A stretch of DNA of 64,000 bases, from the NCBI GenBank assembly GCA_012861695.1, contig JAAOOA010000016.1:19359702-19423701 (forward strand), given 5' to 3'. The stretch is from Trematomus loennbergii (taxonomy: Eukaryota; Chordata; Actinopteri; Perciformes; Nototheniidae). Of the stretch, positions 1-13,495 are shown piece after piece (position 1 is the first letter of the stretch; each line of letters begins with the position of its first letter). The position numbers were made by a program, and so were the translations under genes. The notes beneath the pieces were generated by a model. It was not told where the DNA came from. It made no database searches and was given only the letters and a program-made list of their open reading frames with translations.

Positions 1-1064
1 TTAAAATGGCAAAGCAGTGAGTGCTAAAGAACAGAGAGATGACTAATTAGTTCTTCATTTTTCTAAGGATGTACTTTCTTTAATGTGCGCTCACATACTA
101 GGATCACTGCGGCAGCTGTAGTTGAAATCAAGAAGCATCCATTCTACATCTGCTCAAGTTTTGGTTCATTTGATGCAATATAGCAAAGCAACATAATTCA
201 CAGCTACATTGTTTTCTCATCTTTAAAAAGCTTGCATCAGATGGAATTGAATAGATGCTCATGATGCAAGGGCAAGTACATTCTCAGACCCCATTATTTC
301 AGTTACCTGCTATTGTGGTTTGTTTATGTATGATGGCAAGTTGTGAATTTCGAAGTGCATGTTGTCTGCATTGAAACCCCAGATCATCTGAGCCCTGGTG
401 TACTGTGAAGAAATGCTGTGGTGCATTACAGATGTTTACAGTCTTTCTACCATTGTTTGCACTGTATTATAAACTGTTTAAACCTTCACTAATATAGAGC
501 CTGTAAAGCTGAGTGACTGCAAACATGCTGGAATGTTAACTGAAGCAAAGAGTAAACCAACTGTGAGGTTTATAATGAAATATGACATTAATAATCAATA
601 AATATTTAAGGTGGTCCCTCCAGCATGGCTTAATGCATAATTAAAGCACTTTACATACATTCATAATGGTGTAATTACAAAAGAGGACATTAGACAAACA
701 CTGTCACTGTTTGCTCATGAGGTGTAACATTGATCCTGCTGCGCTGGGCATGATTTAGAAATAATACAAATATAGGTTACTTTGGACCGCTTTCAAATGT
801 ATGTCTATGAGTAAAGATTTACTGTATAGCTGGAATTGCTCTAAGTCAGATTTGTTTGCCACAAAAGTCTTGCAAATGAGTATATTTATGAAAATATGTA
901 GTATTATCATGCTTGGTGAAATATTCTTTCACAAAAGGCTCTTTTGTAAAATTTGCCAAGCATTTTGGGTATATCACGAAATATAATTGTACTTGGGTGA
1001 TTGGAATGCTTTATCTTTTAATCCAATATGATTTAGCAGATTAGTCTGTTCATAGTTTAACAAT

Positions 1065-1199
1065 CTTCATGCTTGATAATAACCCAAAAGACCTAAAGGA
1101 TTGAAGTCACAATTGGTGACTATGGAGGTACCAAGAGGCTTTAGTTGAGACCTGAAAGGCCTGTTTAATCTAACCCAGGATTTTATGGTTTTTATTGAC
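1065..1199 (+). repeat. Dispersed repeat, copy 1 of a diverged pair
   Basis: This segment shares an ordered run of similar blocks with 4561-4679: CTTCATGCTTGA, then GAAGTCA, ATTGGTGACTAT, TAGTTGAGAC, TGAAAGGCCTGTTTA, CCCAGGATTT and TTATTGA. Spacing is nearly the same in both copies, and both are in the same orientation. I do not recognise the family. It may be an old transposon fragment or a local duplication. Confidence 0.7.
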
Positions 1200-4100
1200 T
1201 TTTTTCTGTTGAAAACTGAGATTTGCATTCATTATTCCAGTTAAAACTGGTCAGAAGGCTAAGGAACTAAATAGCACTATACTAATTCTACACTGTACTT
1301 GAAAAATTACCATTGCCATTGTTACATTCTTAACCTCAGAAGTATTACTTCTGATAGGCAAGAAAAAGGCTTTATGTTTAGAAGAAAAAAGGAATATAAT
1401 ATATTGCATATAATTAAATGGTTTGTAAAGGATTTAGGTTTAGTGGAATATAAACAAATTAGCTTCATTGCGTGATGATTGTGTTTGTGTTTAGTCGCCA
1501 AAAATGTTCCTTTGGCCCAATGTAGATGCACCTTTTTTCACTTTCTCAGAATTATAGTAACATAGGTATCGTAATTAAAACAGAAAGGTAAATGTGAGAT
1601 GCTATAGACTCTGAGAGTGAGAGTATATTGTATTTCGTGATTACGTTTTCATAACAGACTAAATCTTGAATCCAGACCGGTCTGATCTGGTCGGTATTAT
1701 TGTATTTACTGATGGTAAAGCTGATCATTTAGACAGACCCTTAGCAGTGATTTCTTCACTTTTTTTTTAAATGTTGAGAGGAACCTAACAGAGCTTGAAG
1801 GTTTCCCAGACTGCTCAGTAATGCGGAGAGATTCACTTTCTCTCGCATTTTCTCTTGAGAAACACACTGATTTAATTCCATCTGTTGAGAATCACAGAGG
1901 TTTGGCAAAGAGATGGAACTTGGAAAGCCTTTTGAATTATTGACCTTTCTTTTTAAGCTTTATATTTTTGAAAAAACGACTAAAGGAGTCTTTTTTTTTT
2001 TAGAGAGAACAAGGCTGCTCTTTGCCAGACCTGTTCTTGATACCAGCTACAGAGTGAGGACTGGTGGTAAGAAAAAAAAAAAACATTTTCTTCCACTGTT
2101 GAGATTTGTGATAAGTTTTTTTAGCATTTTGTCCCAAAATAGGTTGGCATCCAACAGATTGGGCTTCTCAAGTATAAAAGTGATAAATATGTCAATGTCA
2201 AACTCCTGCATGCGATTTTAAGCGTGTTTTCATCAGAGGTTTCGACCATGGATGAATTTTGGCATTATATAGATAAATCCAATGATAGGCCATTGTATAG
2301 ATCCATCTCTTCCTTTAAGAGAACTCATTAGCATCTTATTTTACCGATGTCTTAAACACTTGGACCACTCGGGTGACATATGCAGAGGACACAAATTGCG
2401 ACACTGCAATTTTTCCGCTGCTACGGCACATAAATCACAGAGAGCGGAGGGAGAAGCTAATGGAGCATGGAGCACTACCGAGTCATCTCTAAGACAGGTT
2501 TACAAGGCGTCTAGTATACAAACTTTAAACTTCTATCCACACACTTTCTCAAATTTACTGGCACACACCTGGAAACAAACTTTATGAGCCTAGAATATTT
2601 ATATTTGTCAACGAGGATATACACTGAAAATGGACCTGTGGCAGTTCTGGTCCAGAAACATCCCCGGATGCAGATAAAATATGTACACACTGCCTGTATA
2701 GGTATTGATGATAACATTTTGTTCTACCACTTCTGATAAAGAAGTCTTTCATATTTACTCACTCGAGAATAAATGCGAAAAATCAGAAAACTTGTCTGAA
2801 GAACTTTGACGAAAATCTTGAAAAATAAATCTTTACAGAAGTTCAGTTTGCTAAAAATTCTTTAGTGTGTTTACATTTACTGGGAATCAGTGCTCAAAGG
2901 AGTACTCAGACGTTTTACTTAGGAGTAGCAATACAACAATGACAAAAATTACACTAAACATTATGTATAACATGTTGAATCCTAGAGAGCAAATTTCAAT
3001 ATCTACACATTTGGAAAGATGTAAATATCTTTAAAAACAATTAAGAATCAGTGCATAGTAACATATACCTAACACGCATTAGTGCTCTGTGTCATTCCCT
3101 TTTCCGCCACATTCAGAATAAAACAGTGCTATATTTTCAAAGTCAGTTTGTAACAAGATAAACAAGGCTTCACTCCAGAGTATTGATTCCTCCGTGTCAC
3201 AAACAGATGCTCCGTCATTGACTGGGAGACACAATCATATTAGGTTGACGACAAGGTGAAGGCTGTGTTATAACGGAATGACAGCTCATCTCCTATAGAT
3301 ACAAATGGATTCACACTTCTTCCCCTTCCTCCCTTCTCGCTACACGTTTGTAACAGCAGCTGCAAATCATATGCAACTATTAAAACCATATGGGTTGTAT
3401 GATGTGTTGATTTTTATTCTCTAAGTATTCTAGATTTCCATTGTTGTGTCTATTATGGGTTATGATTTGAAGCCACATGACAGTGTGCAGACTGTATGGG
3501 CCAGATTTACACTCTTGTTCCGCCTGTTGTTCTTGTGCTCTCCAAACAGATGCTCCATCAAAACTCTTTATACTTGGCTGAGCAATGGGAGTCACGCACT
3601 GTCACTCCATGGTCCCCATTCAAAGAATTTGAATATAGGAGCTGTCATTCACCATGATAGCATTCGTAAGTGAGTGTGCAATGTGTGTGTGTGTCTGCTG
3701 GTTCCTGAACATATGCCAATGACTTCTTTTTTGCATGTCTTTTTCTTTTGAAAGGTGTTGTAAATTCAGCCTTCAGGTAATATCTGTGTTTATTCACATC
3801 TGGTTATTATCCAAAATTGACAGCGTTGTAAAAACATTGACCCCGTAAGACGTCTCTTGCTAATTCAGTTCCATTTTTCAAAATGTCCTCTTATCGAGTT
3901 ATCTTTAAACTGCTGCACTTCAACCATCGTTACCATTTGCCATCAGGGAGGGTTTCGCAGATCAATGTGTAAAAAAGAAATATAAATACAGATGTGGATT
4001 TTTTTCCCTTTTTATTAATAAGGCTCTTCTATATTTCAGAACATCTGAGTGTCATCTGGTCAAGTGACTGATAATGACATGCTCTGTGCTCAGAAAACCA

Positions 4101-4560
4101 TACACATGGAGAAGAAATCAGCTGCTCTCAAGTGAAGGTCAGGGCTCCAGATCAAACCGGATAAAATCAATGCCCCCATCGAAGTTTGATGGCATGTTAG
4201 GGCCTTTTGTAGGTAACATATAAATAATTATGATGCCAGGGGAGGGGGTTAATATTCTAAGAATACACTCAGAATTGCTTAGATAAACTACCCTTGTAAA
4301 TTGTTAATTTATTAGAAAACACTTGAATATTCTCTGAGTTAAAAGTTAAACAATATATTAAAAAGATCACAAAAATGCAATGGTGGATTACCAGACCACT
4401 GAATGTCTTATTCTTGCAGTGAATGAATCAACTTAATGGACAGATGCAACAATATCGCCATTGTCCATACTGTATTCCCTTCTTTATACCTACAAGGGTA
4501 CTACCTCTTATATGCCGTCATATGGAAGAGATCGTTGATGTTGTTAGAATATCTGAATTG

Positions 4561-4679
4561 CTTCATGCTTGAAACCCTAAGGACTGAAGTCAGCATTGGT
4601 GACTATAGAGGTGAGAGTTTGTAGTTGAGACATGAAAGGCCTGTTTATTCTGGCCCAGGATTTGATGGTGTTATTGATT
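4561..4679 (+). repeat. Dispersed repeat, copy 2 of a diverged pair
   Basis: Partner of 1065-1199, in direct orientation. The shared blocks run from CTTCATGCTTGA to the TTATTGATTT end. Substitutions and small indels are scattered throughout, so the copies are not recent. Sequence outside the two copies does not align by eye, which argues for two insertions of one family rather than a long segmental duplication. Confidence 0.7.
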
Positions 4680-7600
4680 TGTTTTAATATGGCACATGCC
4701 CCAAAGGCAAAGGCATGTTATAACAAGGTTAGATCTTCTTTTATTCAATCGGACAAGATGCACTCTGAATAAGGTTAATCAAGTTCAATGTTCACCAGTT
4801 TCAATGACAAAAACCCTTTAAAAATCAGATCAGTACAAAAGAGCCCACTCCTTTTTCTAAACGGTTTCTAAATGTAGACTAATCCTACCAGTTGATAACT
4901 CAAGCCTAGCAATAAGACATCATTGTAGCTTTCTATGATGATTACATTAAATGTAATCTTGTCCTAAATGCTAAATACAGTATGAGAGTTAGCAACGTTA
5001 GCTTATATTTGTTTACATTTTGGTAAATTAGCACAATATATAGTATGGCATATGAGATATTAGCGGTTCCTGTCTGTACAGGATGTGCACACAGTTATGT
5101 CACAAGATTATTTTGATACCGACCGAGGAAAACTGAAAATGTTCAATGATTCTCAGGCAGGTTCTGGAGCATCTTGTTCTAAGATGCCCAAGATAATTTA
5201 ATGGCGCTTATTTGCAAATATAATGAATTTCCTCAGAAAAATAAGATATGACTGAGTTCCCTGAGATGTAGTGCAACAATTGCATGCAAAATTAGGCCAC
5301 ACTACAATAACACTTTGTGTTTTTACACTTTTCAACTTACACAGTATCTTAGCTCCAACTGTGCTTCATAGTTTGAAACTATTCGTATTATTCTATGTTG
5401 AAGGATGCCTAGAGTGGCATCGTGCTTTCTGAGGCTTTAAGTCAGGGAACTGGCTGTGAGGCCGCAGAGTAATATAAAGTTTACCAACATTATTCTGCAG
5501 AGGCAAAAAACCCTCAGTGTATTGATTTGACATGGGGTGTTTATTATTTATTTTACTTTATTTTTTATTTCTTTCTCATTTTATTTGTAGGAGGATGGAC
5601 TGCATTTATAGCGCACTTTTTCTCGTCTACCAAACAATCAAAGCGTTTAACACCACGTGCCAATACTCACCTAATAACACACATTAATACACTGATGGCA
5701 GAGGCACTCAACACTTTCTCTGGAGAGTGACGGGGCGCCATGCCGCCCCGCTTATGTGATTTTATTTCAAATGTAACATTGCCTGGCTTTAAATCTGCAG
5801 ATCATCGCTTCCTGAAAGGGATATTTTACGTCATAAAAACGTCCATGATTTTATAGCAATCCGACACGGCTATCAATCACGTTACATGACGAAAATCTTC
5901 TGAGTCGCAATTTAAAGAGTTGGTGTGGAAATGCAAAATGAGTCGTCCTTTGTGCAGCAGAGTTTCTCTTGACTGTGTCTGTACTCATGACACAGTTTGT
6001 CTTCAGCACATCTGTCTCTACTCTGTAAAGCTGACATCATCTACACACATGTGATCCCAGGCACAAACACACACCCACTCTCCCCCCAGCAAAGGCCCTG
6101 AAGACACTTTTAGAGCATGCAATGGACGAGGGGGTAAATAAATCAAAATCAACAGCAGGCATCTGTTTTTAAAAAACTGACATGATCAGGATGCCGCCCC
6201 AAAACAGGCACATCGAAGGTCAGTGGAAGAACAAAAGGAAACGCAGTATCGTCTCTGTCTTTCAGAGTGCAGTGAAATGGGACCAATTTTAGCCATGCTT
6301 TTGATTTGAACCTTGCTCTAAATAAATCACACTAATAAGAGTTAGACTTAATCACCAAGGATACAGATAAGGAAATGGCTGAGATGTTGCACTCTGTTGT
6401 CAAGGAAACTGGTCAGGATTGGCTGGGTGGCCTCGGGAAGCTCTCAGTAAACTGCTGACCAAAACCGTTCATGCAGCACATGGAAAAACCCTGAGAGAAA
6501 CAATCATCCTCTAATTCCTAGTATGATGCTTAAAATCTAACTGTTAAGACCAGATAATATGTATTTTATTATATTTGGACAAACAAATGAAATTAATTGA
6601 TACGCCACATCGAACGTATTATAGTACTGCACCTACAAAGATGCAGCAAATGCATTCTTAGTAAGAATAGCCACCTTTTTATAATTTCTTTCTTTCTTGT
6701 CAGATACCAACACATCTGAAATCAAAGTATCTTTTTTACAGCTTGTAGAGGACTAAACATATTAGGTATAGTTTACAGTAACACAATTTAATTTGTTATC
6801 ACATGTATTACCTGTAAAAAGAATATACAGATAGTTAAACTCTCTAATACTAGATGTATAAATACTTTATCTTTAAGGTCTGAGCCCCTATTCTCAAGCT
6901 TCGTGTCCCATTTCCCACGTCTCCATTATGTCTTACGATTTAATTCTTATTAATTGTATTTTTATTTACACTTAAACTACTGAAATTAAAGTTACCACCT
7001 GTTTTTATCTTCCTCACCTCATACTGTGAATCTCCTTTCTATACAGTGTATGACATGTTGGTCAATCTAGTCCAACTTGAATATGCATATTAGACGAGAA
7101 CAAATGATCCGGTGCATTTAGGAAGGGCCGTGTTAAAAATCTGTGAGAAATATTCCTCATGTAACTGGAAACTCTTGCAGCTGTGATATTGCTTGCATTA
7201 AACAGTCCCTTTAGGGATAAGATATTGCTGTGAGCTTGGGTATAGAATAATTCATGACTGGTGTGTGTGTCACACTCGCATCTGTGAACGTAACTGCGAC
7301 ACATAATGATGTGAACTGAATAAACACCTCGCAATAAGCATGATTACAGCCCTCATGCTGGCATTGAATCTTTTGCTAAGTATGTGTTCAAAATCTGAAC
7401 AGTATCTCTTTTTTTTGTGGATTTTTTATTATTAACTCACATTTCGCTTTGTCAATTAATGAGATTTTTCTCCCTCTGGAAGGCAATTAAACAATGGACC
7501 CTGTGTTACGGTCCCTGCCAATTTTCTGACAGTCCTCCTTTATCAACACGCAACTATCTAACACCAATTACTGTCTGTCTTTTCAAATACATGCAAATTA

Positions 7601-8486
7601 AAGTTGCAGCAAATTAACTGGGCTTTCCAGCTTATCCCGGGTACTGAAGTGTGGACCCACTGCTACTATATCTTTTATTTTGTCATTATTTCATCCTCCA
7701 ATCCGAGTCAGTTTGTCCTCAAGGGTAATATGATAGGAAAGGGTATTAACCTGACCCAAATCGTAATAACGGATTCAGTTGACACTGATGTTTTTCTGTA
7801 ATGTGTGACCAAGAAAAATCATTCTAATTTGTGTCTCTGAGGGTAAGTGAGAGGGAGCGATATAGTCTTAATACAGATGTAAAAGAAATGTGAAATTCAT
7901 GTCCAGAGCCCTTTCTGTAATCATAATCAGCTCGTATTTAACATATCTTCCTCTCAATGATCTAGCCCCCCTAGTGTGTAAAGAAATGATCACGTAGGAG
8001 ACTCCTGCCTCAAAGGTCCTCTTAAGACACTCATCAGCATCCATGCAGCAGACTGTTTCCACTAATGATTCAAACATTGAAACATTTGTAACATATTACA
8101 AACAAACAAACTACAGAAAATTGCTTTTTAAAAGAAATATCATTTTAATTTGAGGTTGCATCTTTACTGTGTGTTTTCCTCATACACCCCTCTTTAGTCA
8201 ATTTCTGCCCACAGCAGTAACCGGTCTCTGCTGTTGCATACATTTGCTTTTCTGATCAACCAATTCCTTCAGCATTGCATAAATGTGCTCATTCAAACCA
8301 CTAGGGGGCACTATGAAACAACCCAGCCAATACCAAATTAGCAGGGCGTCATAAGGGACGGTTATTACTCCAGCAGTAGCTGTTTGTTGCTGTGTTACCG
8401 AAAATGAAATTCAAAACAAACAGGTCTGTTTGGAGCACTTTTCCCTCATCCTCCCCAGCTATTCCTCCGATTCGCCCTCGTAGCCT

Positions 8487-8532
8487 TTTTTTCTTTCTTT
8501 CTTTTTTCTTCCTCTTTTTTTTCTTTTTCTAA
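8487..8532 (+). repeat. Pyrimidine-rich (T/C) low-complexity tract
   Basis: Almost pure T with interspersed C, including TTTCTTTCTTTC units. It is simple sequence with no coding meaning. A downstream segment (8630-8690) returns to normal complexity. Confidence 0.85.
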
Positions 8533-11340
8533 ACCAACCGGTGGTTATGTTGTCTGGAATATGCTAATCTGCTATGCTCTGGCAACTCCCTGGGTGAAGA
8601 TCACTTATTAAAAGCATAGTTGGGAGGGTTTATGCAAATTGAGTCAAATCAAAGCAAGCTTTCCCTTGGTTGGTTACCTCTTTGCATACATTGTGAATTT
8701 GAGACCAATATTTTATTCCTGATATTCTTCCTCACGCAGCCTGTGCTACTTTTACATCACCTCAGAGCTGTCTTGGTTCTGTATTTAATGTTGAATTGAT
8801 GTTGCTCTGCTTTCTTTGCCACTGTGTTGCTGCAGACAAACAGTTTGGTTGTCTGCAAAAGGAGAAGGTTCATTTCCGTTGAGTGGATTGACAGATTTGT
8901 TAGAAGGAAAAGATGGATAATATCCGCTGTGGCCAAAGTCTGCCGTGAAGTAGTCTGACACAGACACTGATTAAGCCTCTTGAGATCTGAAGGGATTGCA
9001 GGTCTTAGTTGAGAGACAAAAAGAAAACAAAAGAAAGGAGTGAGCAGGCTAAAGAACAAAACTGCAAATTGGATAGGATGAGATGCAAGTGTCCTGTGGG
9101 TGCGCTGGTTTTGTGTAACACGCTGTTCAGGTTGGACAAACAATCAGTTGTGCTTCCGTAACTCCAGACTATTAATGCAGGAGACAGGGGATAAGCAGAT
9201 CTCAGATCATCAAGGAGGAACAGCCTGCCTGTATTGTTCGTGTCCAGCTTATACTTCTGATTCCTGGTCGTTATTTAGAAAAGTCACACTTTCTAAATGC
9301 TTCCGTTTCGCATACAGCCATGTATTGTAATGAAGGACTTAATTGGACCTCTTCACATGCATATGGGCTTTTGTTATACCACAGTAATGCAAACACACCT
9401 GACTTCTGAACTCACCCCTGCCCTTTACCGCGCCTTGTGCTATGCAAAGGTGAGTCCTCTATGTTCCATATTTATATTTTGACAGTAAATTGAGTAAAAA
9501 AAGAGCAGAGGTCAACACCTTCCCTTCACGAAAATACGCAGACTCAGCAGTCTTGTGTTGAGTACTAAATATATATCACCAGCTGATCCTATTACTTGTT
9601 TAAATTGTAGTCAAACTGGGGTTTTCTAAGTAAAAGAGTAAGGTCATCAGTCATTACTCAACCGTTAACTGGAGCCATGCAGATAGATTGATTAAAAATA
9701 TTGAATGTTTGCCCGTGCTTTTAGAGGCAGAATGCATGTCGCCATGATTTAGTTACAAAATGGATTTTTTGCACAGAGAACAAAGAGATAACATTTTACC
9801 ATCTTGTCAACATGAATATCACCTTATGAAATCACACATGACTCACTTATGACTGCAACAGATGTAATTTCTCTGAGTCTTTTTTTTTACTATTATATAT
9901 TTTTAAATACATATGTAATACTATCATCTGCATCACACCATATAATTACTGTGATAAATACAGTATATTGCTCTAAATCAGTTTGATAGCTCCTGTTGCA
10001 CTTCAACCTAAATGCAGGCAGACTTATTGCATGCGTGTTATGTTTTCAGATGAAGCCTTTGTCTAGACTTATTCATTTAGACAGATGCATTCCTCCGTTT
10101 CTTTGTGGGTCAATTCAGCAAGGTTTGGACTATAAGGGGATCACTTGAGCACATTTCAGCGTTTAACCTGAGCATAAACCCCATCAGCGCAGAAGAGGCA
10201 GCTGTGGATGATTCCTTAATCCAACCAGACACTGGGAGAGGGATTCATAAAGACAGAAAGGATTCCAACAGCATCCTACTGCTCAGCAGGGATACAATTC
10301 CCAATGTGAATGCAGAAGGGTTTGCCGATTGCAAATTCTAATTGCAATATTAATCAATTACAGAGAATAAAAAGCTAATTTTTATGCCTTCCATGGGTGG
10401 CTGGCGTGCTGCTTTCCTGTAGTCGTTATTCACTGGATCGTATGAGGTTTGTGCTCTATTGTAAGAAAATGAAATTATCCCACTCAGCTTTGATATTTGC
10501 ATATTCACTCGAAAACAAACGGCTTATTATGCAGTTGCAAAGTAGCTACATCATACATGTAGAACATATTGAATGTTTGCCGGACTTCTGTTGATCTAGT
10601 TACACAGAATCAGCCCTGCATTAATGGTGAACGCGGTTCAATAATGTCTCTGTCTGGATGAAAGCAGCCCCCCATAAAAACCATCAGAGGGCAATCGATG
10701 TGCTTTCATCCCCAGGACGGAAATTGCACTCATATGGCTCAGACTCTATGAAGGTCCCCCATCCAAAGCCAAATCATTAACATCAAACTTGCAGGAAAGA
10801 AATCAAAATGTCAGTCTGCCCTACAATCTCTTGGCAGATGAGTATTGCCTCTATTTCTTATACAATTTCATTCTCCTCATATCTAGTCCTAGCATAGCCT
10901 AGCCTATTTCCCCCGGCATGATTTGACTGCTTTGAATATGGAGAGTTTTGCATGCTGGAGAACCTTTTCTAAAGATATATTGAACAGACACTTCCTCAAA
11001 TGAGCTACTGTGAATAATGGCTCTTTATTGCCTAAAGACTTCATTACCGGTACATGGTTAACTCATTTTAATTGACCTGTTCATCCAAAGTACGACACGA
11101 TTTCACTCCTCCAGTGGTCTAACAATACTAATATATTTAATGAATATAGCTAATTTTGTTAATGTTCAAAAAGGCATTACAACAACACCACCATACAGAT
11201 TTAACATGACTTTGTGTTGCTCACAGTGTTACAAGATTAACACTTAAAGAGTAATGAAGCAATTGGGATCGTCACTACATATAACTTCCCTTATTCAATA
11301 TAGTATTTATTTATAGCTCCTCCTTCATTTGTAGTGTTGT

Positions 11341-11950
11341 GTTTCTGTTTTATTGCACTCTAAACTTGTAGTGGATCACATCAGTCCGGTTCTGAAATCT
11401 TTACATTGGCTTCCAGTCGGCCAAAGAATTGATTTTAAAGTACTATTGCTAGTTTTTAAATCATTACATGGTTTAGGACCAAAGTATATTGTTGAACTCC
11501 CACATAAATACGAGCCATCAAGGTGCCTCAGGTCTTCTGGGACGGGTCTGCTATCGGTTCCGAGAGTAACAACAAAACATGGAGAGGCAGCATTTAGCTA
11601 TTATGCCCCGACACTCTGGAACAAACTACCCAAATCATGCACGTCCGCAGAAACGCTTACTATTTTCAAATCGAGACTAAAAACATATCTCTTTGCCGCT
11701 GCTTTTAATTGAGCTGCTCATATTCGAACTACAGTATGCCTTTTAAATATGTATTGTATACCTGTGGTGTTTATTTTAATTATTTTATTATCTTTGCTTT
11801 GTAATGCCTGTTGTAAAATGCCATTATATAATGTGTTTTTACTGTATTTATTCATAAAAGTCTTTTAATTTGTTTTGTAACGCACTTTGAATTGTCGCGT
11901 ACAGAAAAGTGCTATATAAATAAACTTGCCTTGCCTTGCCTTGCCTTGCC
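11341..11950 (+). mobile_element. 5'-truncated L2-type LINE, ORF2 C-terminus plus 3' tail
   Basis: The frame 11353-11712 encodes the extreme C-terminal tail of a LINE ORF2. Visible blocks are SLHWLPVGQRIDFK, FKSLHGLGPKYI, LRSSGTGLL, APTLWNKLP and FKSRLKTYLF, the conserved order of the post-reverse-transcriptase region in fish L2/CR1-like elements. The frame is intact through its natural TGA stop at 11710-11712. The 3' UTR follows, with a CACTTTGAATTG block and GCTATATAAATAAACTTGCC running into five TTGCC units (11926-11950), the 3' simple-repeat tail expected from target-primed reverse transcription. Endonuclease and polymerase domains are absent, so this is a dead-on-arrival copy, in contrast to the heavily decayed LINE relic at 43 kb. 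Confidence 0.88.
11926..11950 (+). repeat. (TTGCC)5 LINE 3' tail
   Basis: Five perfect pentanucleotide units end the LINE copy. They mark its 3' boundary and its + orientation. Confidence 0.9.
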
Positions 11951-12590
11951 TAAACTTAAGAATTCACATTTTTTAAGTCTATTCAAAGAAAATAATTGTT
12001 CATACTTGCCACAAAAAACATCAAATATGCTTCTAATGTATGGGTTGGGGGGTTGGGGGAAGGGATCCACATTTATTGAACAAATATATTTTGTTCAATA
12101 AGTGAAAAAAAAGGTATATATTGTTTAATGGTTTAAGTGGTTTAATAATAATTGTTAATTGTGGAGTAATGGAATACATGGATCAGGTTACCAAAACACT
12201 ATATCCTTACAGATAGATTAAAACAGATTTGATCACATTACTGTTACAGTTTAAATGGTGATTACTAGCAGGATTACAATGCATTTTAAAATAAAGAACG
12301 ATATATTACGAAGCACATGTTCACACAGTACAACACTTCAGGGGTCTTAAAACACCCAGTGAAAATAGTCTTTAGTGAAACCACAGATATTCTTCCAGTC
12401 CATCATCCTAGCCTCTATAATGCATGGGTGGAAATGTCATTTCATTTGCATCATTTTGTGTTCAAACACATTACCATTCAGCGCAAGCTAAGCCTTCCAG
12501 CTACTGATATATGGTCATTATTCAAGGAGTCAACATCGAGTTTGAGAAACATTCTCAGGTAAATGCTTTGTAAACACTATGTTGTAGTGT
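11951..12590. other. Noncoding stretch between LINE tail and next repeat
   Basis: AT-rich sequence with no recognised gene. It includes a G-rich patch (TGGGTTGGGGGGTTGGGGG near 12040) and a near-palindromic pair of ATTGAACAAATATAT and ATATTTTGTTCAAT around 12075-12100. The short open frame at 12317-12562 has no recognisable domain. Confidence 0.6.
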
Positions 12591-13080
12591 CTGGTGGAAA
12601 GTAACTAAGTATTCAAGCACCGTATTTAAGTATTATTTTGAGATATTTTAACTTATTATTCGATTTTTATGCTATGATACATTATACTGCACTACAATAC
12701 AGAGGCAATATTGTATTTTTCCTATATAAAACAAATTAAATGCGTATGATACGATGCAGTACTTATCTACTTATCAATTGTGTATTGTATAACGTCTGTA
12801 CAATTGGCTCCACATTGACAAACTAAATATTAAAATGCCTGTACATGTGATAAAACAGGATAATATAATATTCTTTAATAATAAAATACTTTGAAAGAAC
12901 CATTCTGTAAAACAAGTACATAACTTTTATTACATAAAGTATATTTTTGTGCTGATAATTTTGTTCTTTTACTCAAGTAAAAGTGTGAATTCAGGATGTT
13001 TTCTTGTAATGGAGTAATTTAAAACCATAGTATTTTTACTTTTACATAAGTACAGGATCCGAGTACTTTATCCACCTCTG
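12591..13080 (+). mobile_element. Old non-autonomous dispersed repeat (GGTGGAAAGTAACTAAG family)
   Basis: The left end reads CTGGTGGAAAGTAACTAAGT and the right end GAGTACTTTATCCACCTCTG, which are imperfect inverted ends. I remember this pair as the termini of a very common fish repeat. Internal blocks such as TATACTGCACTACAATACAGAGG fit the family as I recall it. The segment at 60977-62010 appears to come from the same family. The copy is too decayed to identify a target duplication. Confidence 0.6.
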
Positions 13081-13268
13081 TTTGTTTACTAGTTGAAATA
13101 GGAAGCAGTACTGCCTGAATTTGCTTGCTGCTTTTCTTTTAGGTTAGTTTCATTCTTATTTTTTTTTAAATCTCTATTGTTTTTTAAATGAACAAAAAAC
13201 TGTGTATGTTTAATATGTTTGGTATAACTCTTCTCTTGCGTTTATTCGCATTGTATTTGATATTTAGT

Positions 13269-13397
13269 AATCCAAAAGTAACAAAGTAATTGGGTTACAT
13301 TACTTTTGCATTGTGTACTTAGATTAAGTTACTGATCACATTAGGGAAGTAGTAATTGTAACAGAATAAATGTTTAAAGTAACTCTCCCACCCCTGA
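13269..13397. repeat. Fragment of a dispersed repeat ending AAGTAACTCTCCCACCCCTG
   Basis: This short stretch has the AAGTAAC/GTTAC and ATTACTTTTG phrases and an AGTAACTCTCCCACCCCTG terminus that I associate with another abundant fish repeat. It sits between the repeat at 12591-13080 and the fold-back element. Only one end is clear, so it is called as a fragment. Confidence 0.45.
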
Positions 13398-13462
13398 TAA
13401 TGACTTACGTAAAGTTGCCTATGTTGTGAAAGTTAGGGGTTGAATGCGTTTTATCAAGACGC

Positions 13463-13469
13463 AACATAC
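13463..13469 (+). repeat. Putative 7-bp target-site duplication, left (AACATAC)
   Basis: AACATAC directly precedes the fold-back element and recurs at 16454-16460 directly after it, in the same orientation. The first four bases inside the left end (TACT) have no counterpart at the right end, so the boundary could shift by a few bases. Confidence 0.6.
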
Positions 13470-13495
13470 TACTACGGTGGCCCGGAAGTGCAAGA

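Larger units (their letters stand above)
1..11340. other. Noncoding AT-rich 5' flank, no supported gene
   Basis: Open frames here are all about 130 codons or shorter, lack recognisable domains, and are not joined by plausible splice sites into a family I know. The stretch holds a diverged direct repeat (1065-1199 and 4561-4679), a pyrimidine tract (about 8487-8532), and a short region near 8630-8690 with POU-octamer-like and LEF-like motifs. The rest looks like ordinary intergenic DNA upstream of a large neuronal gene. Distal enhancers could be present but cannot be shown from one sequence. Confidence 0.6.

Noticed and set aside
9862..10502. Further octamer-like and AT-rich motifs such as ATTTGCAT at 10495-10502
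   Set aside because: Single motifs of this kind recur across the AT-rich flank (for example 22937-22944) and carry no weight without conservation data.
11353..11712. A 119-codon intact frame as a possible host gene
   Set aside because: The motifs are those of the LINE ORF2 C-terminal tail, and a LINE 3' UTR with (TTGCC)5 follows.
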